DNA from: Nitrososphaerota archaeon
GTDB taxonomy: Archaea > Thermoproteota > Nitrososphaeria > Nitrososphaerales > Gagatemarchaeaceae
Assembly (NCBI GenBank): GCA_029785375.1
Contig: JAFLZV010000005.1
Coordinates: 12,239 to 76,238 of the forward strand
Direction: 5' to 3'
DNA length: 64,000 nt
The position numbers were made by a program, and so were the translations under genes. This document shows, piece by piece, positions 7,532 through 16,929 of the stretch. How positions within the stretch are numbered: the stretch's first letter is position 1; the number at the start of each line of letters is the position of its first letter. The notes beneath the pieces were generated by a model. The model was not told where the DNA came from, ran no database searches, and saw nothing but the letters and a program-made list of their open reading frames with translations.

Positions 7532-9343
7532 ATGGTACATCGTGTCGCAGTCGTCGACCAGGACCTCTGCCAGACCAAGAAGTGCGGCCTCGAGTGCATC
7601 AAGGAGTGCCCGGTCAACATCAACGGACAGGAATGCATCACCCTCCCGGAGAGCAAGATCGCCCTGATCTCTGAGGATCTCTGCATAGGCTGTGGCATCT
7701 GCGTCAAGGTCTGCCCCTTCGATGCCATCGACATCCTTAACCTCAGCGAGGAGCTGAAGACAGACAAGATACACCAGTATGGAGTCAACTCCTTCCGGCT
7801 CTTCAGGATCCCCACGGTGAGGAAAGGCCAGGTGGTCGGCCTTGTCGGGAGGAACGGGATCGGCAAGTCCACGGCGCTCAAGATCCTCGCCGGACAGCTC
7901 GTCCCCAACCTTGGTGACTACGAGTCCGAGGCTACCTGGGAGAGGTTCCTCAGATACCTCAGCGGCCGGGAGATGAAAGAGCACTTCGAGAAGGTCGCCG
8001 ACGGGGACCTGAGGGTGTCCCTCAAGCCCCAGGCGGTCTACAAGATCCCCGAGGCGTGGAGCGGGAAGGCGCTCCCGCTCCTGGAGCAGATGGATGAGAG
8101 GGAGAAACTGGACGAAGTGGTGGACGCGCTGAGCCTGAGGGGGGCCCTGGACCGAGATCTCCCAGACCTCAGCGGGGGGGAGCTCCAGAGGGTGGCGGTC
8201 GCGGCCGCGGCCCTCAAGGACGCTGACCTCTACCTCTTCGACGAGCCGTCGTCCTACAACGACGTCTATCAGAGGTTGGCGGTTTCGAGGCTGATAACAG
8301 GGCTGGCCGAGGCGGGGAAGGCGGTGCTGGTGGTCGAGCACGACATAGCCTTCCTCGACTACGTCACAGACTACGTCCAGATAATGTACGGAGAGCCCGG
8401 GGCGTACGGGATAGTGTCAGGGTTGTACGCGGCCAGGACAGGGATCAACGCCCTGCTTGACGGCTATCTCCCCCAGGAGAACGTCAGGTTCAGAGACCAC
8501 TCAGTGGCATTCGAACTGAGGGCAGCAGGGGAGACGGTGGAGAGCGAGGCGGTCGTGGCGAAGTACACAGACCTCGCCAAGGCCTACCCGTCGTTCAGGC
8601 TCAGAGTGGGGGCCGGGGAGATCAAGGGCGGGACCATAGTCGGGGTGGTGGGAGCGAACGCCCTGGGGAAGACGACGTTCCTGAAGATGCTGGCCGGGGT
8701 CGAGAAGCCCGCCGAAGGGATAGTCCACGTGGACGCCAAGGTGGCGTACAAGCCGCAGTATCTCAGCTCAGACTTCGACGGTACCCTGGAGGAGTTCTTC
8801 ATGTCCACCCTGGGGACGAAGTACAGCGACCCGACCCTCCAGGACAGCCTCGTCGCCCCTCTCCGGATGGAGAAGCTCCTGGCGAGGAGGATGGGGGAGC
8901 TGAGCGGGGGGGAGCTCCAGAAGGTGGCCGTGGTCGCCACCATGGCCCAGGAGACCGACGTCTACGCCCTGGACGAGCCGTCCGCGTTCCTTGACGTAGA
9001 GGACAGGTTTGTCGTATCACGGGCGATCAACAGGATGGTGAAGGCCAGGGGGAAGGGGGCGGTGGTGATAGACCACGACCTCCAGGTGGTGGACATAGTG
9101 TCCGACAGACTCTTGGTCTTCAGCGGAGAACCCGGGGTCTCTGGGGAGGCGACCTCCCCCCTCACAAAGGAGGCAGGTATGAACGACTTCCTGAGCCGGG
9201 TGGGCCTCACCTACCGGCGGGACTTCAACACGGGCAGGCCCAGGGTCAACAAGCCCGGGTCCAAGCTCGACAGGGAGCAGAAGGAGAGGGGCGCCTACTA
9301 CTACGTGTCGGCCCAGAGGGAAGAAAGTGCCGCGGCTGATTAG
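7532..9343 (+). CDS. ABCE1/Rli1 ribosome recycling ATPase
   Basis: This soluble twin-ATPase splits ribosomes after termination together with release factor aRF1. The N-terminal 75 residues hold two 4Fe-4S sites (CxxxxCGxxCxxxCP, then CIGCGICVKVCPF). NBD1 has GRNGIGKST (near 105) and LSGGELQR; NBD2 has GANALGKTT (near 375) and LSGGELQK. At 603 aa it matches the usual length. The ATG start follows the membrane protein gene by 10 nt. The next gene, a Trm5-type methyltransferase, overlaps its 3' end by 17 nt, suggesting one translation-related operon. Confidence 0.97.
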   Translation: MVHRVAVVDQDLCQTKKCGLECIKECPVNINGQECITLPESKIALISEDLCIGCGICVKVCPFDAIDILNLSEELKTDKIHQYGVNSFRLFRIPTVRKGQVVGLVGRNGIGKSTALKILAGQLVPNLGDYESEATWERFLRYLSGREMKEHFEKVADGDLRVSLKPQAVYKIPEAWSGKALPLLEQMDEREKLDEVVDALSLRGALDRDLPDLSGGELQRVAVAAAALKDADLYLFDEPSSYNDVYQRLAVSRLITGLAEAGKAVLVVEHDIAFLDYVTDYVQIMYGEPGAYGIVSGLYAARTGINALLDGYLPQENVRFRDHSVAFELRAAGETVESEAVVAKYTDLAKAYPSFRLRVGAGEIKGGTIVGVVGANALGKTTFLKMLAGVEKPAEGIVHVDAKVAYKPQYLSSDFDGTLEEFFMSTLGTKYSDPTLQDSLVAPLRMEKLLARRMGELSGGELQKVAVVATMAQETDVYALDEPSAFLDVEDRFVVSRAINRMVKARGKGAVVIDHDLQVVDIVSDRLLVFSGEPGVSGEATSPLTKEAGMNDFLSRVGLTYRRDFNTGRPRVNKPGSKLDREQKERGAYYYVSAQREESAAAD

Positions 9344-10202
9344 GGCAGCCCTCGAGAGGGCAGGGGTCGAGGGCGCCGACCGGGTCTCCTCGGGTGTCGA
9401 CGTCGTCGGGGACATCGCGATAGTCAGGCTCGCAGGCTTCTCTGCGCCGGAGAAGCAGAAGATCGCAGGGGCCATCCTGGGGGAGATGAGGAACGTCAGG
9501 GTGGTCCTGGAGCAGGAAGGCGGGATAGAGGGCGAGTTCAGGCTCAGGAAGCTGGCGCACCTCGCAGGCGAACGGAGGACAACCACCGTGCACAGGGAGA
9601 ACGGCTGCGCGTTCAGGGTGGACGTGGCCAAGGCCTACTTCTCGCCACGCCTGTCCACGGAGAGGCTCCGGATCGCGGGGCTTGCCAGACCTGGAGAGCG
9701 GGTGCTGAACATGTTCGCCGGGGTAGGCCCCTTCTCCATAGCGATAGCGAAGGTAGCAGGGGTGAAGGTGACGAGTTGCGAAGTGAACGAGGCTGCCGCC
9801 GAGCTCCACGAAGCGAACGACAGGCTGAACAAGGTCGAGGACCTGGTCACGGTGATCCATGGAGACGCGGCCGAGCTCCCTGACGTCCTGGCGGAGAGGT
9901 TCGACAGGATACTCATGCCCCACCCGTCTGAGTCGCACAGATACCTCCCTGCGGCGCTCAGGCTGGCCAAGGGCGAAGGGACAATCCACTACTACAGACA
10001 CGTCCTAGGCAAGGACGAGGCGGAAGCAGCCGCCGCGCTCCGTGGGGAGCTGAGAGGGCTACTCCCCGAGGGGGCGAGATTCTGCTCAAGGAGGGTGCGC
10101 GAGGTGGGGCCCAGGTGGGTGGAGATGGCGGCCGACATCAGGCTCCCCGGCCACAAGCGAGGTGCTGGCGGCCGGGTGCGACGGCGCCGCGGAGCCGGCT
10201 GA
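9327..10202 (+). CDS. Trm5-type tRNA (guanine-37-N1) methyltransferase
   Basis: The predicted role is S-adenosylmethionine-dependent methylation of G37 next to the tRNA anticodon, which prevents frameshifting. The N-terminal part fits the RNA-binding region of Met-10+/Trm5 proteins. FSPRLSTERLRI (near 110) and the AdoMet motif MFAGVGPFSIA (near 131) are family signatures. The usual NPP-type catalytic loop reads MPHPSESH here. The related Taw2 enzyme of wyosine synthesis is an alternative. The C-terminal 20 residues are Gly/Arg-rich. The start is a GTG inside the end of the ABCE1 gene. Confidence 0.82.
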   Translation: MPRLIRAALERAGVEGADRVSSGVDVVGDIAIVRLAGFSAPEKQKIAGAILGEMRNVRVVLEQEGGIEGEFRLRKLAHLAGERRTTTVHRENGCAFRVDVAKAYFSPRLSTERLRIAGLARPGERVLNMFAGVGPFSIAIAKVAGVKVTSCEVNEAAAELHEANDRLNKVEDLVTVIHGDAAELPDVLAERFDRILMPHPSESHRYLPAALRLAKGEGTIHYYRHVLGKDEAEAAAALRGELRGLLPEGARFCSRRVREVGPRWVEMAADIRLPGHKRGAGGRVRRRRGAG

Positions 10203-10222
10203 TGTCCTCGGCCGCAGGCGGG

Positions 10223-10807
10223 TCATGGACCCAGAGGCCGAGGCCGCCACGCCATTGCGGCCCGGGCGAGGAGTTTGGCGACCCTCACCGGCTCGGGGAC
10301 GGAACCCTGCAGGGTGAATGCATCGAGGACCCCCTTCGCCTCGCCTCCGAGGCCTGCCGTGCGGACGAACACCACGCGGCCTGTCTTTAGCTTCACCCCG
10401 ACCCTTTCGCCTAGCATCCGATACGCCTCCAGCTTCTCGTCAGCGCCTTCGGGGAAGTGGCGCCTTATCGAGCCCTCGATGCCCGCCGTCTCCTTGTAGG
10501 TCAGGCAGATGACCGGGACGCCTGTCCTCGCCGACAGCGTGTCCACGTCGACGATGTTGTAGAGGCTCAGGATGGCCCCGGATACCAGGATGACGTTCAC
10601 ATCGTTCCGGTGGAGCCTCCTGAAGAGCGCGAGGATGGACCTCGTTGCGTCGTCCCCCCCGACCTCGGTCCGCCCCAGTGCTGCCCCGTCTATCACGAAG
10701 TCGCTCCTCATGACGACCCCGGCGAGGACGGACGCCCGCTGGCCCTCCCTGAAGCTCTCTGCCACCCCCAGCGACCTTATCCCTTGCTTGTTGAGGTGGA
10801 GCCTCAT
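10223..10807 (-). CDS. DUF99 family protein (endonuclease V-like fold)
   Basis: The pattern GVAESFREG near residue 15, SVLAGVVMRSDFVIDG near 27-42 and VGGDDAT near 50 is that of the archaeal DUF99/UPF0215 family, which is structurally related to endonuclease V. The biochemical function is not established. At 194 aa it has the family length. It converges with the Trm5-type gene and lies 10 nt downstream of the ABC permease gene, so it may be the last cistron of the exporter operon. The acidic residues D36 and E48, if aligned with the nuclease site, would allow metal binding; I cannot verify this. Confidence 0.8.
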   Translation of the reverse strand: MRLHLNKQGIRSLGVAESFREGQRASVLAGVVMRSDFVIDGAALGRTEVGGDDATRSILALFRRLHRNDVNVILVSGAILSLYNIVDVDTLSARTGVPVICLTYKETAGIEGSIRRHFPEGADEKLEAYRMLGERVGVKLKTGRVVFVRTAGLGGEAKGVLDAFTLQGSVPEPVRVAKLLARAAMAWRPRPLGP

Positions 10808-10816
10808 TGGACCGCC

Positions 10817-11605
10817 CTAGTACTCTTCGAACCTGCCTGTCCTCCGCGAGAGCAGCTCGAAGCCGCTGAATAGGCCGAAGCCTGCCAGCATCACGAGCGC
10901 AGCGTCCAGGGCTTCCCACCCCAATATGGGTAGGAGGGTCGTGATGGAGGCGCCGGCTATGGCCATGCGTACCGCCTCCACACCGTAGGTGAGCGGGATC
11001 GCCCAGGACAGTGGTTGGAGCCATATTGGGAGCGCGGAGACGGCGAAGTCGATGCCGCAGAGGAGCATGGTCACGAAGAGGAATATGTTCGCCACTATGA
11101 GGGCGGTCCTCATGTACAGGCCCACAGCGCTGATGAGCAGGCCGAAGGTAGTCATCGCTATGCTGGTCAGGAAGACCACCACGGCGACGCCCAGGAAGTC
11201 TGCCTGGGCGAAGCTGACCCCGAAGACGGTCCCCGCATACAGGAGGCCTGCCCCCGCAATCAGCGAAGAGAGGAGGACCTGGAACCAAGCCCTTCCGATG
11301 AACAGTGCGACCCTGTTGGCCGGGGTGACCATGGTGCTCGGGAGGGTCCCCTGCCACTTGTCCTGGGACGTGATGTTGGCTACGGCGAAGACGGCGGAGA
11401 AGGACATGGACTGGAGGGCGTTGCCTACGACTATGAACTGCGTGACAGAGAGCGGGTATTTCAGGTAGACCGAGAGGAACGCGAAGAAACCCATCTGTGC
11501 TATGGGGGTGATGAATATCTGCATCACCCACATCTCCCAGCTGTCCCAGATGATCAGCCCCTTGCGCCCGAAGAAGAATGCCCCTATGAACACCCTGTAG
11601 GCCAT
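10817..11605 (-). CDS. ABC-2 type transporter permease
   Basis: This is the membrane subunit of a drug/lipid-type ABC exporter. Six hydrophobic segments are visible, with the typical ABC-2 ending SWAIPLTYGVEAVRMA. The ORF track starts at 11713, but those first 36 codons overlap the upstream permease gene and look non-coding. I choose the ATG at 11605 (MAYRVF), giving 262 aa. It shares the terminal EEY tripeptide with the upstream permease and is probably its paralogue, so the exporter is likely a heterodimeric channel. The order ATPase, permease 1, permease 2 fits one operon. Confidence 0.87.
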   Translation of the reverse strand: MAYRVFIGAFFFGRKGLIIWDSWEMWVMQIFITPIAQMGFFAFLSVYLKYPLSVTQFIVVGNALQSMSFSAVFAVANITSQDKWQGTLPSTMVTPANRVALFIGRAWFQVLLSSLIAGAGLLYAGTVFGVSFAQADFLGVAVVVFLTSIAMTTFGLLISAVGLYMRTALIVANIFLFVTMLLCGIDFAVSALPIWLQPLSWAIPLTYGVEAVRMAIAGASITTLLPILGWEALDAALVMLAGFGLFSGFELLSRRTGRFEEY

Positions 11606-11645
11606 CTTGAGCCTCGAGCTCGCGCTCAGGACCCCTCGGCCGCCT

Positions 11646-12488
11646 TCAGTACTCTTCAAGTGTCCCGATCCTCTTGGCGTAGGCCTCGACCCGCTTGAAA
11701 AGGAAGAAAGCAAGTCCGAGGTAGGCGAAGGTCTCGGCCGCCATTATTACCATGTCCTCCCAGTACGTTGTAGGGAGCCCGACGTATCCGGGGAGCGCCG
11801 CGATCCTGATCGCCTCGATCCCCCAGGTCGGGGCCAGCATGAAGGCGAAGGGGAGATAGACTATCGGAAGGAGGATGATGGGGAACATGGTCCCTGTCGC
11901 TATATAGACCGGGATCTCCATGGAGTTGGTGATGAATCCCCCCTTCCTCGACAGCAGGAGGACGGTGGTCAAAAGCAGCCCGAAGGAGGAGAGCGAAAGG
12001 AACGTCGCCACAGAAGCGAGGAAGAAGGCGGCGGGGTTCACAAGGGAGAAGCCCACCCTGAACCAGGCGAGCCCGATCACCAAGATGAAGACGGCGTTGA
12101 GCACCCCCTGCAGGGTATTGAAGAGGACCCTCCCGAGTGCGATCCACGACAGCGGGACGGGCGCAGCCAGAGTCGCCTCCATGGTCCCGTTCCACCTGTC
12201 GAAGCCGATAGAGTTAGCCGACGCGTAGATGGTGGTCCCCCACATCCCCATCAGGCCGGAGCCTAGGACGAGGTAGAGCAGGAAGGAGCTCCCTGAGGTC
12301 TGCCCCTGGAACAGGAAGAACGCCACCATCGTGAAGACGAAGGGGGCGATGATGTTCGGTATCACCCACTGGGGGTCGGCGAAGAAGAGCTTCCGGGTGA
12401 GGAAGATGGACGCCTTCAGGACCTGGGCCTTCTGCGCGAAGTATCCGCTCACCCTCTTCCCCGGCGGGAGGTCGTGCATGGAGACCAT
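11646..12488 (-). CDS. ABC-2 type transporter permease
   Basis: This is the first of two paralogous membrane subunits of an ABC-2 exporter. There are about six transmembrane segments between residues 45 and 270, a cytosolic N-terminal helix, and the signature APTWGIEAIRIAALPG before the last segment. At 280 aa the length is normal. The stop of the ATPase gene lies 1 nt upstream of its start, so the pair is translationally coupled. The substrate cannot be inferred. Confidence 0.87.
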   Translation of the reverse strand: MVSMHDLPPGKRVSGYFAQKAQVLKASIFLTRKLFFADPQWVIPNIIAPFVFTMVAFFLFQGQTSGSSFLLYLVLGSGLMGMWGTTIYASANSIGFDRWNGTMEATLAAPVPLSWIALGRVLFNTLQGVLNAVFILVIGLAWFRVGFSLVNPAAFFLASVATFLSLSSFGLLLTTVLLLSRKGGFITNSMEIPVYIATGTMFPIILLPIVYLPFAFMLAPTWGIEAIRIAALPGYVGLPTTYWEDMVIMAAETFAYLGLAFFLFKRVEAYAKRIGTLEEY

Positions 12489-12489
12489 C

Positions 12490-13605
<1,116 letters not shown>

Positions 13606-13637
13606 CCTTTTATCGCTCCGGACTGTAGGGGCCAAAG
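13606..13637 (+). promoter_or_regulatory. Promoter of the PPC-domain gene
   Basis: CCTTTTATCG (13607-13616) is a TATA-like element about 27 nt before the TTG start at 13638, giving a leaderless message. The gap to the divergent ABC ATPase gene is only 32 nt. Confidence 0.5.
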
Positions 13638-14042
13638 TTGGCTAAGATACACTCACTCAAGGCGGGGTCGCAAATCCACGAAGGCGTGCTGGCCGCTGCG
13701 GCCGAGGACGGGGCCTCCACCGCGTTGGTGACCGGCCTTGGCGGGGTCCGTGAGGTCAGGCTGGCGTACTACGACCGTGCGGCGAAGAAGTACGAGGAAA
13801 GGACGTTCCAAGAGCAGTTGGAGCTCACCAGCCTGGTGGGGAACGTGGCGATGAAGGACGGGGCCCTCTTCCTGCACGCCCACGGCACCTTCGCGAGGAG
13901 GGACTACACCGTCATCGGCGGGCATGTCGTGTCCGGGGTGGTCTCCCCGTTGCTGGAGTTCGTGCTCACCCCCGCTGGGAACGCTGCGGTGCGGGAACTG
14001 GACGAGTCACTCGGTCTCTACACGATTAGAAATCCTCCCTGA
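13638..14042 (+). CDS. PPC/DUF296 domain protein
   Basis: This is a stand-alone PPC domain, the trimeric fold found in archaeal and bacterial proteins of about 140 aa and fused to AT-hooks in plant DNA-binding proteins. Conserved points are VTGLGGVREVRLAYYD (near 33), the GNVAMKDGALFLHAHG strand and GGHVVSGVV, which holds a His and could bind a metal. There is no AT-hook in this copy. The TTG start is supported by the TATA-like element 27 nt upstream. The physiological role of prokaryotic PPC proteins is unclear. Confidence 0.83.
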   Translation: MAKIHSLKAGSQIHEGVLAAAAEDGASTALVTGLGGVREVRLAYYDRAAKKYEERTFQEQLELTSLVGNVAMKDGALFLHAHGTFARRDYTVIGGHVVSGVVSPLLEFVLTPAGNAAVRELDESLGLYTIRNPP

Positions 14043-14126
14043 GGGGCTGACGCCGCCACCGGACTGTCGGGGGACAGGCCGCCGCCATGCAACGTGTTTA
14101 AGAGCAGACAGGCACCCGCACGCGAC

Positions 14127-14194
14127 GCCCTCGATGACTGAACAGAGTTACGGGATTAGGTCAAGATGACCTGAAGGCATTAGGCTGAGAGGGC
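14127..14194 (+). ncRNA. Possible C/D box-like small RNA or leaderless mini-ORF
   Basis: GCCCTC (14127-14132) can pair with GAGGGC (14189-14194). Just inside this stem lie GATGAC, resembling the end of a C box (RUGAUGA), and CTGA (14185-14188), a perfect D box. A second GATGACC sits at 14165. A TATA-like GTGTTTAAGAG lies about 30 nt upstream. The first two C-box bases are wrong and no clear D' box is seen, so the call is weak. The same stretch contains an 11-codon ORF from ATG 14134 to 14169. Confidence 0.3.
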
Positions 14195-14240
14195 GATCTA
14201 CTCCGAGGGGGGCTCACCCGAGGGCATGCGCCCTGACGCC

Positions 14241-15176
14241 TCACCGCACGGCCAGCGGGAGGTCGAGGATGGTGATCAGCCCTGCCGGGGCTCTGCCGAC
14301 CCGCTCGACGGCGTGGACTACCATCGCGACGGTCGCAGACTCCGTGAACACGCCCTTCTCGAACCGCACCTTGATCACCGGGTCGCCGCTGACCTCTATG
14401 ACGTCGAAGTCTGCCGAGGTGGTCGTCATTTCGAGGTCGAGGCGGATTACACAGTCCCCTGCCCTCCCCTCGGCGAACTGCCTCACCCCCATCACGTAGT
14501 CCTCCGACCCCAGCACCGGGAACGTCCCCTCCCTGGCCCCTTCTAGGTCCCTCCCGAGCGACAGGGCTACGAGGTGGGCGGACTCTGTGAGCCCGATGTG
14601 GCCGAGCCTCCCTTCGGCGAGCTCCCTGTCGAACTTGGCGCGTCCGAGGCCGACCCCTGCCCTCCTCTGCAAGGCCTGGCGCCTCTTGGAGAGGTCGACG
14701 CTGTGTACCACGTGAATCCGCGAAGGGCTCTTGGACGCAGAGGCTATGACCGCAGGGACCCAGTCCATGACGAAACCCGGGTTCACCCCAACTCCGACCA
14801 ATGTGACCCCCTTCTCCTTCGCGATGGCGTCGAGCCTCCCCGCGTCGTCGCTGCCGGCGTGGACGGGGTAGACCATCTCCTCGGCGTCGGTGACCACGTC
14901 GAGCCCTGCCGAAAGAAGGTGGGCTATGTCCCCGGCCACGTCCTCCACCCGCGACCGGGCCGCGAAGACCGCCACCTCCGCTTCGGCGAGGGGGGCGGAC
15001 TGCACCGACTGATGGACCCGCACCCCGAGCGGGAGGCCCGTGAGCTCGGCGACCGTCTTCCCCGCCTTGACAGCGTCTGCGTCGATCACCCCTACCACAG
15101 CGTGCCCCCTTTCGAGTAGGTGCTTTAGAATCTCGGTCCCCATGGCGCCCAGTCCGCAGAGGACGACCTTGGCCAA
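14241..15176 (-). CDS. NAD(P)-dependent diamino-acid dehydrogenase / DapB-like protein
   Basis: An N-terminal Rossmann fold has GLGAMGTEILKHLLERG (about 9-25 of the chosen protein). It is followed by a VGVGVNPGFVMDWVPAV segment and a GHIGLTESAHLVALSLG segment, which resemble 2,4-diaminopentanoate dehydrogenase and dihydrodipicolinate-reductase-like proteins rather than true DapB. The family deaminates or reduces at diamino acids; the substrate here is unknown. The ORF track starts at 15299, overlapping the divergent gene. I choose TTG 15176, 25-30 nt after a TATA-like TATTATTAAA. Its neighbours (DUF1028, NlpC/P60, a LysA homologue) suggest diamino-acid or muropeptide metabolism. Confidence 0.75.
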   Translation of the reverse strand: MAKVVLCGLGAMGTEILKHLLERGHAVVGVIDADAVKAGKTVAELTGLPLGVRVHQSVQSAPLAEAEVAVFAARSRVEDVAGDIAHLLSAGLDVVTDAEEMVYPVHAGSDDAGRLDAIAKEKGVTLVGVGVNPGFVMDWVPAVIASASKSPSRIHVVHSVDLSKRRQALQRRAGVGLGRAKFDRELAEGRLGHIGLTESAHLVALSLGRDLEGAREGTFPVLGSEDYVMGVRQFAEGRAGDCVIRLDLEMTTTSADFDVIEVSGDPVIKVRFEKGVFTESATVAMVVHAVERVGRAPAGLITILDLPLAVR

Positions 15177-15233
15177 GGACCCCAGGGGGGCCCCGGCGTT
15201 TAATAATAGATTCCTGAGCTCCGCCGAGGGGCT
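15177..15233. promoter_or_regulatory. Shared divergent promoter, dehydrogenase gene and DUF1028 gene
   Basis: The only AT-rich patch in this 57-nt gap, GTTTAATAATAGA (15198-15210), lies 25-30 nt from both divergent TTG starts. One near-symmetric TATA element may serve both directions. Confidence 0.5.
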
Positions 15234-16133
15234 TTGACATACTCCATAGTCGCGCGAGACGGGAAGACGGGGGAGATGGGGGTGGCTGTGCAGTCGCACT
15301 ATTTCTCAGTAGGTTCCGCCGTCCCCTGGGCAAGGGCAGGGGTGGGGGCCGTGGCCACCCAGGCGACACTAGACGTCCGATACGGGCCTCTTGGCCTCGA
15401 GCTGATGGCTGCGGGGACGACCGCGAAGACCGCGTTGGGGGCACTCCTTGGGGCGGACAGCAAGCCGGAAGTGAGGCAGGTGGCCATGGTGGATGCCAGT
15501 GGCCAGGCCGCCGCCCATACAGGGGAGAAGTGCATCCCTTGCGCGGGCCACGCGACAGGGGATGGTTTCAGCTGCCAGGGGAACATAATGACGAGCGACA
15601 GGGTCTGGGGGGCGATGAAGAGGGCGTTCGAGGAGGGGGAAGGGTCACCCCTCCCTGAGAGGCTCCTCGGCGCCTTGGACGCCGCCCAGGAAGAAGGGGG
15701 TGACCTGAGGGGGAGGCAGTCTGCCGCCCTCGTCGTCGTTGGACGCGAGCCCAAGCCGAACTACTGGGAGGGGAGGCTGTTCGACCTCAGGGTCGAGGAC
15801 CACCCGGAGCCCCTGGTCGAGCTGCGGCGCCTCCTGAGGTATCAGCGGGGGTACAGATGGGTGGACAAGGGTGACGACTTCATCAGCTCCAACAGGCTGG
15901 AGGACGCCTTGGACGCCTACTCCAAGGGGATGGAGCTGGTCCCGGAGGAACTTGAGCTGAAGTACTGGGTGGCCATCGGGCTGCTAAGCTCCGGGAGGGA
16001 CAGGCGACGCGGCCTCAGGATGCTGAAGGAGGTGTGCTCGAAGGACCGTAACTGGGTGAAGGTGACAGAAGGCTTGGTGAAGGTCGGTCAGCCGAAGCTC
16101 GAGCCGTCGGTCCTCAGGGACGTACGCGGGTGA
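15234..16133 (+). CDS. DUF1028 Ntn-hydrolase-like protein with C-terminal PG_binding_2-like region
   Basis: Residues 1-190 match DUF1028: TYSIVARDGKTGEMGVAVQS at the start, then PWARAGVGAVATQA and HTGEKC. The family has the Ntn-hydrolase fold, in which an N-terminal nucleophile (here Thr2 or Ser4 after processing) could act on amides; its activity is unproven. Residues 200-299 (HPEPLVELRRLLRYQRGY onward) resemble the putative peptidoglycan-binding tail often attached to DUF1028, although a TPR-like reading is also possible. The TTG start has a TATA-like element 27-30 nt upstream. The next gene on the minus strand, an NlpC/P60 peptidase, converges with a 20-nt overlap. Confidence 0.82.
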   Translation: MTYSIVARDGKTGEMGVAVQSHYFSVGSAVPWARAGVGAVATQATLDVRYGPLGLELMAAGTTAKTALGALLGADSKPEVRQVAMVDASGQAAAHTGEKCIPCAGHATGDGFSCQGNIMTSDRVWGAMKRAFEEGEGSPLPERLLGALDAAQEEGGDLRGRQSAALVVVGREPKPNYWEGRLFDLRVEDHPEPLVELRRLLRYQRGYRWVDKGDDFISSNRLEDALDAYSKGMELVPEELELKYWVAIGLLSSGRDRRRGLRMLKEVCSKDRNWVKVTEGLVKVGQPKLEPSVLRDVRG

Positions 16134-16821
16134 AGTCGTTCCCATCGAACCGTCGTATCCCCTCGAGTATGCCGTGGAGGCGCCGCGAGTATGCGCTCCC
16201 GTCCGACAGGTCGGTCACCGAGACGCCCCCGTGGCTGAGGTTGGCGTGTATTATCCTCCTGTCTCCAAGATAGATGGCCACGTGGCCGGTGAAGAAGACC
16301 AGGTCCCCCCTCCTGGCGGCGTCGAAGCCGTCGACGGTCTCCCCGGCGTCCCTCTGCCAGTCCGCGTTCCTAGGGAGCTCGATGCAGGAGTACCGGAACA
16401 GCCTCTGGGTGAACCCGGAGCAGTCGTAGCCGAAGTCCGAAGTCCCCCCCCAGAGGTAGGGCACCCCCAGGAATCGCTTGGACAGGGCCACCGGGTCCGC
16501 CGTCCTGTGGACCGGGACGAGGAGCTTCCGCGGGACCTCGAACCGCCTGGCATCTTTCTCGCTCAGATAAGACCCGAAGGGGAACAGGATGCCATCGGCC
16601 TGGTGCCTGCCGGCGAGCTTGAAGGCCCTGTCTCCGTCCAGGTCATCGACCAGGGACTTCTGGATGTACCCTTCGTACCTGTCCCTCCCCTTGGCCCTGT
16701 AGTAGCCATCCTTGGAACCCAGGACGCGGACCTCCTCCCCGTAGACCAGCTGCGATATCCGCTCAGACCTGAACTTCGGCTCGGATCTCATGTCCGCGAC
16801 GCCGAAGGCGACCCCCTTCAC
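16114..16821 (-). CDS. NlpC/P60 family cysteine peptidase with SH3-like domain
   Basis: The NlpC/P60 domain has its catalytic Cys in YDCSGFTQR (near 123 of the chosen protein), a His in GHVAIYLGD and a second His in HANLSHGG. The family cleaves bonds such as D-gamma-Glu to diaminopimelate in peptidoglycan stem peptides. An SH3b-like region (VADMRSEPKFRSERISQLVYG onward) precedes it, as in the cytosolic enzymes that trim free muropeptides. No signal peptide is seen. I choose GTG 16821, about 27 nt after GGTTAAAGCC, instead of the 269-aa ORF, because the extra residues overlap the divergent promoter. Archaea have no murein, so this gene is probably of bacterial origin and acts on imported peptides. 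Confidence 0.85.
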   Translation of the reverse strand: MKGVAFGVADMRSEPKFRSERISQLVYGEEVRVLGSKDGYYRAKGRDRYEGYIQKSLVDDLDGDRAFKLAGRHQADGILFPFGSYLSEKDARRFEVPRKLLVPVHRTADPVALSKRFLGVPYLWGGTSDFGYDCSGFTQRLFRYSCIELPRNADWQRDAGETVDGFDAARRGDLVFFTGHVAIYLGDRRIIHANLSHGGVSVTDLSDGSAYSRRLHGILEGIRRFDGNDFTRVRP

Positions 16822-16929
16822 GCAGCCTTCGTCCTCATGCGCGGCTTTAACCGTTAGCAGGATGGGCAACGGAGAAATAGACACGGACCCGGCTGGGGGT
16901 GAGTGGTCCACAGGCGGCCGCATCTGTCC

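Noticed and set aside
10440-11531. 363-codon minus ORF antiparallel in frame to the ABC permease region
   Set aside because: No domain is recognisable, and it overlaps DUF99 and the permease, whose families are clear.
14161-15444. 427-codon minus ORF
   Set aside because: It overlaps the dehydrogenase gene in another frame and is Arg/Gly/Pro-rich without family motifs; it is a GC-rich shadow frame.
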